A DNA stretch of 64,000 nt. It comes from Fibrobacter sp. UWR2 (lineage in GTDB: Bacteria > Fibrobacterota > Fibrobacteria > Fibrobacterales > Fibrobacteraceae). Positions 14,680-23,388 of the stretch are shown in pieces. Where the stretch lies: assembly GCF_002210285.1 (NCBI RefSeq), contig NZ_MWQE01000004.1:1-64000 (forward strand). Direction: 5' to 3'. Below the pieces are notes generated by a model. The model saw nothing but the letters and a program-made list of their open reading frames with translations. It did not search any database and was not told the DNA's origin. How positions within the stretch are numbered: the first letter of the stretch is position 1; every line of letters starts with the position of its first letter. Made by a program: the position numbers and the translations under genes.

Positions 14680-16055
14680 ATTGGTTTGTGATTTTCGTAA
14701 AAATCTCGATCATCAACGACATATCCGGTTTTGTAGGTCATCGTTTTTGTTCTTTCATCAAAGCCAATAACGATTTTGTTTCTTTTTCTCTTCTTCGTTC
14801 CGTTTTCAACAATCTCATAAGGTTTCGAGAAGAAGAAAACTTGACCATTATTTGAGTCAATCTTGTAAGCTGGAGTGTATTCGTCCAGAAGTTCAGGCAC
14901 CTTTTCTAGCGTTTCCTTTGTTAATCCGGTATGTTTTTCCGCTTCGCGTAGAGTGTGCCTTATTCTCATTTGGTCAAACGTTATGATGGGCGATTTTAAT
15001 TGGCTGAAATTTTTCTGGCAGAAAGTCTCTACGGCACCTTCCAAAATTCCGGCGGCAACCATCGATTTATATTGTGATTCAACCCTATCTACGGAAGCGT
15101 CGATTTTCACCATTTCCTTGAAGTTTTTCTGTATTTCCTGCTTTTGCTGTTTGGTGAGTTCGTACTTTGCATCCTTTCCATCAATCATGTCGATGGTCTG
15201 TTTCAGGTATTCCTGGTGCCTGTAACTGTAGGCTCCGGGGGCATAGTCCCAACCAGCATCGGGGTAAATTTCCTTGCCGCCGACCTTATAGCCGCGGGTG
15301 GTTATCTGCTTGCCCTGAATGGTCTCGGTCTTGCTTACAAAATTTTCGGGCTTGCTCTTCTGGACTACTTCATCGGCTGACTTCCCGTAAAGTTTCTTGA
15401 TGCCCTGCTTTGTGTAGGACTTGGTAGAACAGTGACAGTTCCAGCCCTTGTGCCCGAAGAAAACTTCCCAGAACGGGTCGTCGTACCGGAGAACCATGTT
15501 GTGCAGAGCCGCGTGGCTTTCTCTTGGGTGCGGGTTCAGCGGACCCTTTGGAATGGCAACGAAACGCCAATACGGTGCGATGTCGGCCTCTTCCATCATC
15601 TCCTTGTATTTGCCTGCATCGTATGCGGTTTTCATGTTGGTGCCGTATATGGTCCTTAAACGGCGATGGTCTACTACGATTTGTTTTGTTTTTCCTGTTT
15701 CGGGGTTGACGGCGTTGACATCACCCCACCATCCCCTTTTCTTTAAAGTCGGAATGATGTCGTTCGCAAAGTCCTGATAGGAGGTTCCATTCTTTATCGC
15801 GGCTTGGATTGATTTCTTGATGTCCTTGACTAATGCAATCGATGTAGCCTTCGAAACGACGAAAACCCTGTCGTGCTGTTCACGCATGGTGTCCGTCCAG
15901 TCCCAATGACCGAAAACGCCCTTGGGTCTCTTCTGGGCTTCCTTCGCTGTCAATACCGCCTTCACCTGTTTCTTCTTGAAGAAATCGATGGCGTTCTTCG
16001 GCTCCATCTTCCAGGCGGCATTGATCATGGCTTGCAGTTCGCTTTTATCAGGCAT
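14670..16055 (-). CDS. gpF-like minor head protein with C-terminal nuclease-like domain
   Basis: 461 residues. The first ~300 match Mu gpF / SPP1 gp7 head-morphogenesis proteins: HPRESHAALHN, then GHKGWNCHCSTKSYT, the conserved GWNC.C element. The remaining ~150 residues are not part of standard gpF. The end (AEKHTGLTKETLEKVPELL ... KIVIGFDERTKTMTYKTGYV) resembles phage-associated Barnase-EndoU-ColicinE5/RelE-like (PBECR) nuclease modules fused to head proteins. The head role is well supported; the nuclease-like assignment is an inference from pattern. It overlaps the portal gene by 8 bp. Confidence 0.8.
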   Translation of the reverse strand: MPDKSELQAMINAAWKMEPKNAIDFFKKKQVKAVLTAKEAQKRPKGVFGHWDWTDTMREQHDRVFVVSKATSIALVKDIKKSIQAAIKNGTSYQDFANDIIPTLKKRGWWGDVNAVNPETGKTKQIVVDHRRLRTIYGTNMKTAYDAGKYKEMMEEADIAPYWRFVAIPKGPLNPHPRESHAALHNMVLRYDDPFWEVFFGHKGWNCHCSTKSYTKQGIKKLYGKSADEVVQKSKPENFVSKTETIQGKQITTRGYKVGGKEIYPDAGWDYAPGAYSYRHQEYLKQTIDMIDGKDAKYELTKQQKQEIQKNFKEMVKIDASVDRVESQYKSMVAAGILEGAVETFCQKNFSQLKSPIITFDQMRIRHTLREAEKHTGLTKETLEKVPELLDEYTPAYKIDSNNGQVFFFSKPYEIVENGTKKRKRNKIVIGFDERTKTMTYKTGYVVDDRDFYENHKPIKK

Positions 16056-17529
16056 CGGTACGGCCCTGCATTTCGGAGAGCAGTAGACACTTCGTTACCG
16101 CGTCGTCCATTTTCTTGCTGCTAAGGTTCGGGAGAATCTTGTAGAGTTCTTCTTCGAACTGTTCATAGTTGCCGCAGTGTTCCGCAAGGTCGATGATGGG
16201 CCTTGCCAGTTCTTCAATCTGTTCCTGCAAGTCTTCTGCAGAAAGGTCCTGGATCATCTTCTCGATTTTGGTCTTGATACCACCTTCGGCAAAGCAGTGG
16301 CAATCGTCATCATGTTCGGCGAACATTCCGCCCTGCGGCTGGACTTCTGTCATCTCGAAATACTTTTCGTCGATGCCGTAAATGTCGGTGATATACTGGG
16401 CGTTGAACTTGACGCCGAGCTGCGTGAGCTTGATATCGCGATTGAGTCGTGCTTCTTGAAGGTCTTCCGGGAGGATGATGTTCATCCACGGGATTTCCTT
16501 TTCGTTTGGCCAGTTGATTTCGTAAATCCAGCGGATGAGCTGGTTGATGCTGGACTCGATCATCGCGGCATCGTCGAGGGCGAGGTCTGCGCGGACATCG
16601 TTGTGGACGGTGGCCATCGCCTGGGTGCCGCCGGAACTTGTCTGCTCGGTGGTGAGCGTTTCGCCGAGCCACGCCTTTGACATCGCCTGGTCTGCCCAAT
16701 CGACGATTGCCTTGTGCGGGTTCGCGTTTGCCGCGCCTGCTTCCAGGAGTTCCACGGAGCCGGTCTGCGGGATGACTGCGACTGCATCGCGGACAAGGCC
16801 CACGAGCATTTTGAGGAAGTCTTGCTGTTCCTTTTCGGTTGCCGTCGGCGGGACCTTGCCGATTGCCTTGGGCATACCGTATTTTTCGACAAAAAGCATC
16901 CAGAACTTGAGACCACCCTTCTTGAAGGCGAGTGGCCAGAAGCAGCGGGAATATACCGCGTTTCCGTATGGGTTCGCCGTGGTGGGGCGGTTGCGGGTGA
17001 CAAGGAACTTGCGCTCGGGCATTTCACGGCGCGAACCGTCGTTGGTCTGCAAGAGCAGCTTGCTGTCGCTATCGAACTTGAACCATTCCTGCTTGCGGTC
17101 CTTGATTGCGGTGGGGAGTATGAGCGTGCCCAGATCGGTCTGGACTGTGTTCCACACGATTTCGTGTACGGCATATCCGAAGCCGATCGCTTCGAGCATC
17201 TGCGATATGACGTTTCGGAGGTCGATGTTCCAGAGGTATTCCTCGACAAACTTTGCCTTTTTCTGGTCGCCCTTGCTTCCGTCGATTGTCCAGGCTCGGC
17301 TGGTGATGGATGCAAAGCGCTTGTTTTTCACCGCGTCAAGGTGGGCGTCTATCATTTCGCGATAGACCTTGATGTTGCCACCGTTGTTCTTTAGGATGGT
17401 GTCGGGGTTCGGGAGGTAGTCGAGCCCGGTGACTAACTCCGCCACGTTTCGGGTGGCGACTTCCTTGGCGAGCTGCAAATCGCGCTTGTCCTTGGGTTCG
17501 TTCGGGTTATTTTTGGTCTTTTTGCTCAT
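16048..17529 (-). CDS. Portal protein (DUF935, Mu gp29-like)
   Basis: 493 residues. The run of features LPNPDTILKN...G..KVYREMIDAHL, RAWTIDG, GFGYAVHEIVW, NPYGNAVYSRCFWPLAFKK and MLFVEKYGMPKAIGK is diagnostic of DUF935 portals of Mu-like phages. The portal dodecamer forms the DNA entry vertex and docks the terminase. Length is typical. The C-terminal third includes an acidic region with an H.DDDCHCF motif. It follows TerL by about 130 bp on the leftward late operon. Confidence 0.9.
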   Translation of the reverse strand: MSKKTKNNPNEPKDKRDLQLAKEVATRNVAELVTGLDYLPNPDTILKNNGGNIKVYREMIDAHLDAVKNKRFASITSRAWTIDGSKGDQKKAKFVEEYLWNIDLRNVISQMLEAIGFGYAVHEIVWNTVQTDLGTLILPTAIKDRKQEWFKFDSDSKLLLQTNDGSRREMPERKFLVTRNRPTTANPYGNAVYSRCFWPLAFKKGGLKFWMLFVEKYGMPKAIGKVPPTATEKEQQDFLKMLVGLVRDAVAVIPQTGSVELLEAGAANANPHKAIVDWADQAMSKAWLGETLTTEQTSSGGTQAMATVHNDVRADLALDDAAMIESSINQLIRWIYEINWPNEKEIPWMNIILPEDLQEARLNRDIKLTQLGVKFNAQYITDIYGIDEKYFEMTEVQPQGGMFAEHDDDCHCFAEGGIKTKIEKMIQDLSAEDLQEQIEELARPIIDLAEHCGNYEQFEEELYKILPNLSSKKMDDAVTKCLLLSEMQGRTDA

Positions 17530-17661
17530 GCAGTCCTCGGTGTATTTCTAATCTCGTTGAATGGCCGTTCAAATTCGTTGAATTTTGATTTTCTAAACTC
17601 GGATGACCGTTTACTAGTCCAAAACAAAAAAGGGCTAGAAAGGGCCGTTCTGTGCGATTTT

Positions 17662-19068
17662 TTAGAAGGTGCTGAAATCCACGTTTTTCCCCTTGAACGG
17701 ATTGGTCGTTTGCACGAATATCGGGCCCGTGTCGCTTGCGTTTTTGGCGTGGTACGCCAAGGCTGCCCCCCAGAAGAAGTCGCCGTGGCCCTGCTCGGTG
17801 CTCGCGGCGTCGTAGCGCACGTTTCCGGCGGTGGTGACAATCTTTCGGACGGCGTGGATGCTTTCGGCCTGTTCGTCCTCGATGCGGCCTTCGACTCCGG
17901 GGAACTTGGGGCACTTCTCGATGACAATCTTTTGGTCTTCAAACGCCTGGAGCAGGTTTATTGCGAGGTCTGCCTTGACGGCGTTCGTGAACAGCACGCC
18001 TTCGACCTTGACGGAGCCATACTTTTCCTGGGCGCGTTCGGTGAACTGGTCGCCTACGCCGGTGCGGTCGATGCAGGCACGGACAAGGTTCGGGAGCATC
18101 AGGTACTTGTAGAGTTTTTGTTCCAGGAAACTCCACTTTTTGTTCTGGTAGGCTTCGACGGCGCGGCAAACGAGCGTGCCGCCTACATCTTCGAGAACGT
18201 AGATGACGTAGAGGTGGCGGTGGCGTGCCACGTCGCAGCCGAGGTAAAGAGGGCCTTTTGCCTTTTCCATGCCGAGCACGCCCTGGCGCTCGCAGCTGTG
18301 GATGAGGTCGTAGCCTATCATGGCCTTGGATTCGTCCTGCGGGTTGCAGCAGTATTCCTCTTGCCAGATGGCTTCGGTAAGGCACCCTTTGTGCTCCTGT
18401 TCCAGCCATTCCTCGCGTTCCTTCTTGGTGAGCTTGCGCCCGCAGATACGGTCGGCGACGCCTTCTTCGACGGCGAGCTGGATGGGCACGGTGTGGACGC
18501 TGTAGTCGAGTTCTCCCTTGCGGCACTTGTCGATGAGCTTGTAGAATAGGCTGTTCACGCCGTTGTGGGTTGACAAGATGCGGATGGGATAGCCCCACAT
18601 GGCGGCAGGCTTCGCGGCTGCCCACATTTTCTGGTCGTTCTCGTGGTGGGCGGCTTCGTCCCACACGATTTTTCCACCCTTGGAACGGAATGCCTTGGGG
18701 TTGCTGGATAGCACGTAAATCTTGGAGCCGTTGCAGAACTCGATGAGCTTGGATTTGACGCCCTTGTCTTCGTCGGCGAAAACGCAGTCCTCGATGTCTT
18801 CGCAGTTGACTTCGGCGAGCGCCTTGGCGATGGCGTTGAGCTTCTGAATCCAGGAGTCGCAATAGTCGATGTATTCGGCGGCAGCCGTCATGTCGGCGGA
18901 ACTGAAAAAGACTTTCAGTCCGGGCTGTTCGATACAGTCCTGCACGTCTTCGAAGCTCTGGACCCACGTTCCACCGATACGGCGGGACTTCTCGAAAATC
19001 TTGACCTTGCTTTTGTCAAGTAGCCAGCGCTTCTGGTAAGGAAAGAAAAAATCGTCAAGTGCTGCCAT
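17662..19068 (-). CDS. Terminase large subunit (Mu gp28-like)
   Basis: 468 residues. It begins FFFPYQKRWLLDKSKVKIFEKSRRIGGTW, with an adenine-binding Q motif and a Walker A-like KSRRIGGTW. Walker B follows at GGKIVWDEAAHH. The nuclease domain has a first acidic residue in YLGCDVARH and further acidic residues at IDRTGVGD and GDFFWGAAL. This is the ATPase-nuclease motor that packages phage DNA and, in Mu-like phages, cuts host DNA flanking the inserted genome. It overlaps the small subunit gene by 14 bp. Confidence 0.92.
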   Translation of the reverse strand: MAALDDFFFPYQKRWLLDKSKVKIFEKSRRIGGTWVQSFEDVQDCIEQPGLKVFFSSADMTAAAEYIDYCDSWIQKLNAIAKALAEVNCEDIEDCVFADEDKGVKSKLIEFCNGSKIYVLSSNPKAFRSKGGKIVWDEAAHHENDQKMWAAAKPAAMWGYPIRILSTHNGVNSLFYKLIDKCRKGELDYSVHTVPIQLAVEEGVADRICGRKLTKKEREEWLEQEHKGCLTEAIWQEEYCCNPQDESKAMIGYDLIHSCERQGVLGMEKAKGPLYLGCDVARHRHLYVIYVLEDVGGTLVCRAVEAYQNKKWSFLEQKLYKYLMLPNLVRACIDRTGVGDQFTERAQEKYGSVKVEGVLFTNAVKADLAINLLQAFEDQKIVIEKCPKFPGVEGRIEDEQAESIHAVRKIVTTAGNVRYDAASTEQGHGDFFWGAALAYHAKNASDTGPIFVQTTNPFKGKNVDFSTF

Positions 19069-19477
19069 TTAAAACGCCCAGGTGTTTCTTGATTTCTTCG
19101 AGCGCCTTCTTGGCGCGTTCTTCCGGGGAAAGGTCGGACTTGTTCTTTTTCGGTGCCACGGCCTCGTACTTGCGGGCGTGTTCTGCGGTGTCGATGATGC
19201 GCTGGAGCGCGGTGTAGCGTTCGGGGGCAATCTTCACGCCGTCGAGTTCGTCCTGCTTGATTTTTCGGGCCATCACTTCGCCCAGGCTGAAGAGTTCGGC
19301 GTGGAAGTTCTTTTCGCCGCCGCTGATTTCTGCGCGGGTTTCTTCCCAGCGGTCTTCTGCCTTCCAGTTCTGCAGGGTGCGCGTGGATATGTTGAGCCTG
19401 CGACTGATGTCTGCGAGACTCAGCTGGTGGATGGTGTAAAGTTCTTTCGCCTTTGGTTTGAGTTCCGCCTTGCTCAT
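19055..19477 (-). CDS. Terminase small subunit (gp27/DUF1804-like)
   Basis: 140 residues from MSKAELKPKAKELYTIHQLS. A helix-turn-helix (LSLADISRRLNISTRTLQNWKAEDRW) fills residues 18-45 and is followed by coiled helices, as in small terminases that recognise the packaging site. GGGAGAA precedes the ATG, which overlaps the upstream stop as ATGA. Longer upstream extensions of this frame are rejected for lack of a ribosome site. Confidence 0.82.
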   Translation of the reverse strand: MSKAELKPKAKELYTIHQLSLADISRRLNISTRTLQNWKAEDRWEETRAEISGGEKNFHAELFSLGEVMARKIKQDELDGVKIAPERYTALQRIIDTAEHARKYEAVAPKKNKSDLSPEERAKKALEEIKKHLGVLNGST

Positions 19478-19710
19478 GGCATTCTCCCGGGTGTTGCGTG
19501 GTTCTCGGTGCAGCATGCGCGTATCGCTTCGAGTGCTCGTTTCTGGTCGTCGCTGTATTGCTTCAATACGGCTTCCCATCGCACCTGGTCATTTGCGGCG
19601 TTCTTTTCCCACTTGGCGTTTTCGTTCGTGTAGAAGATGGCGAGCATGACGGCGAAGACAATGCCCACGCCGAACTGTTTCAATGCCTCTTGCCAGAAAG
19701 TTTTATCCAT
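19474..19710 (-). CDS. Holin-like single-pass membrane protein
   Basis: 78 residues from MDKTFWQEALKQFGVGIVFA, with one hydrophobic segment at residues 12-27 followed by a charged helix and a CC pair. GGAGG lies before the ATG. It is the first gene of the leftward late operon and overlaps TerS as ATGA. One membrane segment plus a coiled helix fits a holin or an i-spanin; which one cannot be told from sequence. Confidence 0.6.
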   Translation of the reverse strand: MDKTFWQEALKQFGVGIVFAVMLAIFYTNENAKWEKNAANDQVRWEAVLKQYSDDQKRALEAIRACCTENHATPGRMP

Positions 19711-19753
19711 GGAATATACCTCCGTGCAAATGTAGCCGTAAAACACTGACAAA

Positions 19754-19774
19754 GGGCATGACATTGTCATGTCC
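19754..19774. promoter_or_regulatory. Palindrome between the two divergent late operons
   Basis: A 21-bp near-palindrome with perfect 7-bp arms CATGACA (19757-19763) and TGTCATG (19765-19771), extended outward by GG/CC pairs. It lies between the start of the leftward head operon (19710) and the rightward operon (19807). A binding site for the Mor-like activator or another late regulator is inferred from position and symmetry. Confidence 0.5.
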
Positions 19775-19806
19775 TCTTTCGCGGGCAAGCGGGTAAATTT
19801 GGAGCC

Positions 19807-21111
19807 ATGAAAGATAAGCATCCGAAGATTCTGAAATCCACCGACCTGCGCGAGCCGTGGGTCGAGGCATTCAAGACCGGCCCCGTCGTAGATATGGCGG
19901 GCAACACTCACGACTTTAGCGAAGCTGACCTCGAAGAACTCAACCAGGGAATCCACGACCAGCTCGCCGCAGGCTACCAGCCGCCGATGGTCAAGGGCCA
20001 CCCGAAGGTTGACGATCCGCGTGTCGGCTCCATTGTCGATTCCAAGGTGGAAGACAAGGTGCTGAAGGTGAAGCTAGACGATGTTGACCCGGACTTTGCC
20101 GAAGAGGTGAAGAAGGGCGGTTTCAAGTATCTTTCGGCTGCCGTTTACAGCAACTTGAAGAAGGGTTTGCGACACCTGGGCGCTCTCGGTGCGGTCGGCC
20201 CTGCCATGAAGGGTATGGCCCCGCTTTGCTTTGGCGAAGGTATGTTCGCCGATTCCGACAAGGGCGTTACAGAGCAGGACGTGAGCGTCTTTGCAGAGCC
20301 GTTCGCATGGGACCGCCTGGTGCCGCGATCCGTGTTCGAGTCGCTGGTGTACAAGATTGGCGGCATTGGACGCCTGTTCCGCAGCCAGCGCGAACAGCTC
20401 ATTGAAAAGGAAGGCATCGAGGCCGCCGACAAAGTTTTCCCGGAATACACCATCAAGGACCTCGAAGAAATCGAAAGTGTCCTGAAGGATGCGAAGGATT
20501 TCCCGCAGCTGCCCAAGCCTGCCGTGGAAAAGCCCGCTGAATCTACAGCTTCTTTCGGTGAACCGAACGAAAGCGGTTCTGATTCGCTGGAGAACGGGAA
20601 TCAGAATCCTCAGCCTACAACGCCCCCTCGCGACGAACCGACCGATTCTATCCCGGAAGGTAATTCTAGCGAAGCGACGCGGCTGAGCGAAGAGAATGCC
20701 GCGCTCCGGGCAGAGAACGATACTCTCAGGGCCGAAAAGCTCCAGGCGCAGCGCCTCCGTGCCGGTGCGGCATTCTCTGAGACTTTGGACAACGCCATTT
20801 CCGAAGGTCGTTGCAATCAGGAACTCAAGGACAACCTGATGAAGATTTTCGGTTTCTGCCAGGAAGTGCCCGTCGATGGCGAAGGCTGCTTCGGCGAAGG
20901 CGATGAACGCGTGAATGTTGCAAATGTGCTTGCCAAGACGGTTGCCGCGCTCCCGAAGATTGTGGAGTTCGGCGAAGCCCAGGGCATGCACGATACGCCG
21001 CAGCTTGCGGCTGGTGAAGCTCTTGCCAGGTACAAGGCGGAGCAGGAATCTAAGGGCCGCGTGCTTTCGTTTGCCGAAGCTGCGGAAGAATACGGTCGAA
21101 TCAAGGTTTAA
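19807..21111 (+). CDS. Mu gpI-like head protease/scaffold
   Basis: 434 residues. The N-terminal half (WVEAFKTGPVVDMAGN...F.EADLEELNQG, PPMVKGHPKVDDPRVGSI, GGFKYLSAAVY) matches Mu gpI protease. The C-terminal half is rich in Glu/Ala/Arg with a coiled-coil (SEENAALRAENDTLRAEKLQA) typical of a scaffold. The combination processes and shapes the prohead. It opens the rightward late operon. Confidence 0.88.
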   Translation: MKDKHPKILKSTDLREPWVEAFKTGPVVDMAGNTHDFSEADLEELNQGIHDQLAAGYQPPMVKGHPKVDDPRVGSIVDSKVEDKVLKVKLDDVDPDFAEEVKKGGFKYLSAAVYSNLKKGLRHLGALGAVGPAMKGMAPLCFGEGMFADSDKGVTEQDVSVFAEPFAWDRLVPRSVFESLVYKIGGIGRLFRSQREQLIEKEGIEAADKVFPEYTIKDLEEIESVLKDAKDFPQLPKPAVEKPAESTASFGEPNESGSDSLENGNQNPQPTTPPRDEPTDSIPEGNSSEATRLSEENAALRAENDTLRAEKLQAQRLRAGAAFSETLDNAISEGRCNQELKDNLMKIFGFCQEVPVDGEGCFGEGDERVNVANVLAKTVAALPKIVEFGEAQGMHDTPQLAAGEALARYKAEQESKGRVLSFAEAAEEYGRIKV

Positions 21112-21129
21112 ACAATCAAGGAGAATCCT

Positions 21130-21834
21130 ATGAAGGGCAATGTCCTCAATTTTACGGCGTCTAATGCCGTCCCCGCCTTCCGATTTGTCGCTCTTGGCGC
21201 AACAGAAGGTACTGTCGCACTCGCTTCCGCTGACGGCGATGCCGTTGGCGTGAGCTACGAACTGGATGCCGCACAGGATGGTCGCCAGGATGTCCAGCTT
21301 GACGGCATTGCCGAAGTGACCGCTGGCGGTGCTTTCGCCGTTGGCGCAAAGCTCAAGGTCGGCGCGAACGGCAAGGCTGTTGCCGCTGCCGCTGGCGATG
21401 CCTACGTGGCTGTTGCTCTCGATGCCGCAACCGGCGACGGCGACCTGGTGCGTATCAAGCTCGAAAAGGGTGCCGCGACGAACGAAACCACTTTCAAGGC
21501 CGAAGAAGCCATCGGCAAGCACCTGTTCGTGAAGGCAGGAACCGACACGAATAAGGTCAAGGTTGGCACTGCTGCTTCTGCTCCGCTCGGCGTAAGCGGC
21601 GATTCCGATACCGCAAGCGGTGCGAATATCGTCATCCAGACCAGCGGCAACGTGAAGGTGCTCGCTGGCGGCAATGTGGCTGTCGGTAACCTTATCGCCG
21701 TCGATTCGAACGGCAAGGCTGTCGCGGCTGGCGCGTCTGCCGAAACTTACGGCGTGGCTCTCACTGCAGGTGCCTCTGGCGACATTATCACGGTCGCGTT
21801 TGGCTACAGCGGCAAGACTGCGGCAGGGCTTTAA
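21130..21834 (+). CDS. Capsid decoration-like protein with two tandem domains
   Basis: 234 residues rich in Ala, Gly and Val with beta-strand periodicity. Two halves are related: both carry AGG..AVG..L.V..NGKAVAA followed by a VAL strand, so the protein is an internal duplication. The first half resembles DUF2190-type decoration proteins. It lies between the scaffold/protease and the capsid gene, the place of the decoration protein in many phages. No signal peptide. Confidence 0.65.
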   Translation: MKGNVLNFTASNAVPAFRFVALGATEGTVALASADGDAVGVSYELDAAQDGRQDVQLDGIAEVTAGGAFAVGAKLKVGANGKAVAAAAGDAYVAVALDAATGDGDLVRIKLEKGAATNETTFKAEEAIGKHLFVKAGTDTNKVKVGTAASAPLGVSGDSDTASGANIVIQTSGNVKVLAGGNVAVGNLIAVDSNGKAVAAGASAETYGVALTAGASGDIITVAFGYSGKTAAGL

Positions 21835-21854
21835 ACTTTAACAAGGACAAAAAC

Positions 21855-22937
21855 ATGAAGAAGATGACCAAAATCCCGCTCATTCTCCTCGCTCTCGTGT
21901 GCTCTGTAGCAGCCTTCGCAGGTGCAGACACGCTTACCGCCTGCGGCGTTCCGCAGATTTTCGCCAATATCTTTGGCTCCGACGGTGGCGCTCTTGCCGC
22001 TGGCCTGCTCTTGCCGATTGGCGTGCAGCAGACCGACCTTGTGGCCGCCTACAAGAACGGCAAGATGATTGCCGACCAGGTGATGCCGGTCAAGGTGCTC
22101 GACGGCCCGGAACTTGCGTTCAAGTATTACGAACGCACCAAGGGCGATTCGTTTGCCGCACCTGATACCCATGTGGGCCGCACTTCCGAGCCGAATATCA
22201 TCCACCTTTCCGGCGAAGAAAAGGCTTCTGTTGCCGAAGCCCATGGCTTGCAGACTATTGTTCCGAAGGAAGATATCGACCAGATCAAGAACAAGGAACG
22301 CTTTGTCAATACGAACCTTGAATATCTTATGAACCAGGTGTTTCTGGGCAGGGAAATGCGTGTTGCAGGCATTGTGCAGAATACTTCGAACTATGGAACC
22401 GGTCTTTCGCATACTTACGAAGACAACCAGGGTATCGGTGCCGACGGCTTCAATATCGTGGAAGTCATTCTTGATTATCTCGAAAAGCCGCTTGCCCGTC
22501 CGAATATCCTTGGCATGAACGCCGTCGTGTGGGCAAAGCTCCGCACCGACGCGAACGTACTCCGCGCTATCTACCCGAACTCCAACGGCGCTGGCGTCGC
22601 TACCCGCGAACAAATCAAGGCCCTGTTCGAAGTCGATGACATCCTCGTCGGTGAAGCCCGCGTGAACACCACCAAGAACGCCAAGAATCCGCAGCTCGAA
22701 CGTTGCTGGGGCAACAACATCTGGGCCCATTACACCGAGCCGCTTTCCACGCTCAAGGAAGGCATCGCCTGGGGTATGACCGCACAGGTGGGTGACCGTT
22801 ACGCAACGATCATCGAAGACGAAAAGATTGGCCTCAAGGGTGCCGAAATCATCAAGGCCGGCTTCTACCAGAAGGAAGTCGTGGTCGCCAAGGATGCAGG
22901 CTTCCTCCTGAAGAATATCATCAAGGCCGCAGGCTAA
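21855..22937 (+). CDS. Major capsid protein with unusual N-terminal hydrophobic leader
   Basis: 360 residues. From residue ~28 (TACGVPQIFANIFGSDGGALAAGLLLP) to the end the sequence reads as an HK97-fold capsid protein: DNQGIGADGFNIVEVILDYLEKPLARPNILGMNAVVWAKLR, IKALFEVDDILVGEARVN, and WGNNIWAHYTEPL. Ahead of it is a leader (MKKMTKIPLILL then a hydrophobic stretch ending AFAGA) that looks exactly like a Sec signal peptide with an AxA cleavage site. AAGGAC supports this start, and no better downstream start is seen. A secreted capsid would be unexpected, so the leader may be a cleaved pro-segment. Confidence 0.8.
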   Translation: MKKMTKIPLILLALVCSVAAFAGADTLTACGVPQIFANIFGSDGGALAAGLLLPIGVQQTDLVAAYKNGKMIADQVMPVKVLDGPELAFKYYERTKGDSFAAPDTHVGRTSEPNIIHLSGEEKASVAEAHGLQTIVPKEDIDQIKNKERFVNTNLEYLMNQVFLGREMRVAGIVQNTSNYGTGLSHTYEDNQGIGADGFNIVEVILDYLEKPLARPNILGMNAVVWAKLRTDANVLRAIYPNSNGAGVATREQIKALFEVDDILVGEARVNTTKNAKNPQLERCWGNNIWAHYTEPLSTLKEGIAWGMTAQVGDRYATIIEDEKIGLKGAEIIKAGFYQKEVVVAKDAGFLLKNIIKAAG

Positions 22938-22944
22938 GGCTCCC

Positions 22945-23388
22945 ATGAACTACTGCACTTACGAGGACATCAAGGGCCATGTGCCCGAGGCACGTCTGGT
23001 AGAGGTCACTGACGACCTCTCGCCGAACGCGACTGGCACGGTCAATGTCGAAATCGTGGAAAAGGCCATCAAGGAAAGTTCCACGCTTATCGACTCTTAC
23101 GTGAGGAAGCGTTTCCCGCGTCCGTTCCAGAGTGTCCCGGAAGTGCTGCGCATGGTCTGCATTGACCTGAGCATCTACAATCTGTACGAACGCGTGACGG
23201 AGCTGAATATCACTGACGGTATGAAGCTCCGCTACGATAACGCCATCAAGCTGCTTATCCGCATTGCCGATGGCGAACAGGATATCGGTGTGGATCCTGA
23301 TGAACCTGTCGTCGAATCTGGCTTTTCCGTCGCTTCGAAGCTGAACGGCGGACCAGCCATGTTTTCGCTTGAATCCATGAGGTTCTGA
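22945..23388 (+). CDS. gp36-like head-tail protein (DUF1320)
   Basis: 147 residues. YCTYEDIKGHVPEARLVEVTDD, then IVEKAIKESSTLIDSYVRKRF..PF...PEVLRMVCIDLSIYNLY and MKLRYDNAIKLLIRIADG, is the DUF1320 pattern (Mu gp36), a head completion or adaptor protein. It follows the capsid gene by 7 bp and abuts gp37 (overlap at the stop/start). Confidence 0.85.
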   Translation: MNYCTYEDIKGHVPEARLVEVTDDLSPNATGTVNVEIVEKAIKESSTLIDSYVRKRFPRPFQSVPEVLRMVCIDLSIYNLYERVTELNITDGMKLRYDNAIKLLIRIADGEQDIGVDPDEPVVESGFSVASKLNGGPAMFSLESMRF

